DNA of 5,161 nucleotides, taken from Phycisphaerae bacterium (GTDB lineage: Bacteria > Planctomycetota > Phycisphaerae > Phycisphaerales > SM1A02). Within the stretch, counting starts at the first letter, position 1, and each line of letters begins with the position of its first letter. The translations under genes were made by a program, and so were the position numbers. Location of the stretch: assembly GCA_002683195.1 (NCBI GenBank), contig NYSW01000053.1, positions 2,640-7,800 on the forward strand. The letters are read 5' to 3'. This document shows, piece by piece, positions 5,134 to 5,161 of the stretch. The notes under the pieces are model-generated. The model saw nothing but the letters and a program-made list of their open reading frames with translations, was not told the DNA's origin and did no database searches.

Positions 5134-5161
5134 GAATGGACTTCAGTCCGAAGACTTCGCC

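Noticed and set aside
5138..5149. Small palindrome GGACT-TC-AGTCC near the window end
   Set aside because: Only 5-bp arms, in a region that may belong to an unseen neighbouring gene; too weak to call an operator.
1..5161. A dedicated defence, secretion or biosynthetic gene system
   Set aside because: The gene families present have no known common pathway and no toxin, nuclease, transposase or synthase signature is visible; only the coupled pair at the left edge is a candidate for something new.

Overview
The window looks like an ordinary, gene-dense, high-GC stretch of a bacterial chromosome. It probably comes from a planctomycete-like organism, perhaps of the Phycisphaerae. This is an inference from three things: a protein with a DUF4190-like membrane part and a pseudopilin-like tail containing 'LLLPA..ARARE', the form of the aat gene, and a strong bias towards GATC/TCGA words. 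No rRNA, tRNA, CRISPR array, insertion sequence, integrase or phage gene is visible, and no stretch over about 110 bases lacks a gene.

Left part (3-3147, + strand): five genes run in one direction with very short gaps, so they may be co-transcribed. (1) The 3' end of a gene for a membrane protein with a GspG-like C-terminal tail. (2) A 344-residue protein with two membrane segments, a DxDxDGxxD calcium-type loop and an EExHHF motif like that of a zinc peptidase; its GTG start overlaps the stop of gene 1. (3) A hemolysin III/PAQR-type seven-helix membrane protein. (4) A small DoxX-like four-helix membrane protein. (5) A VOC (glyoxalase/bleomycin-resistance fold) protein.

Right part: aat (leucyl/phenylalanyl-tRNA-protein transferase) lies on the minus strand and converges on the VOC gene. 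Aat and an aldo/keto reductase of the Kv-beta-like type are transcribed divergently from a 106-base intergenic region. The reductase gene in turn converges on a small minus-strand gene (84 aa, unknown function) with a clear Shine-Dalgarno sequence. Each of the two convergent junctions can fold into a hairpin that carries both stop codons in its stem.

Functionally, aat (N-degron tagging), the reductase and hemolysin III are common housekeeping or accessory genes with no obvious shared pathway. The part most worth a second look is the translationally coupled pair at 3-1579. Both proteins are predicted to place a soluble C-terminal domain outside the cytoplasmic membrane, and neither has an assigned function that I recognise. 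I see no convincing defence, secretion or biosynthetic system here.
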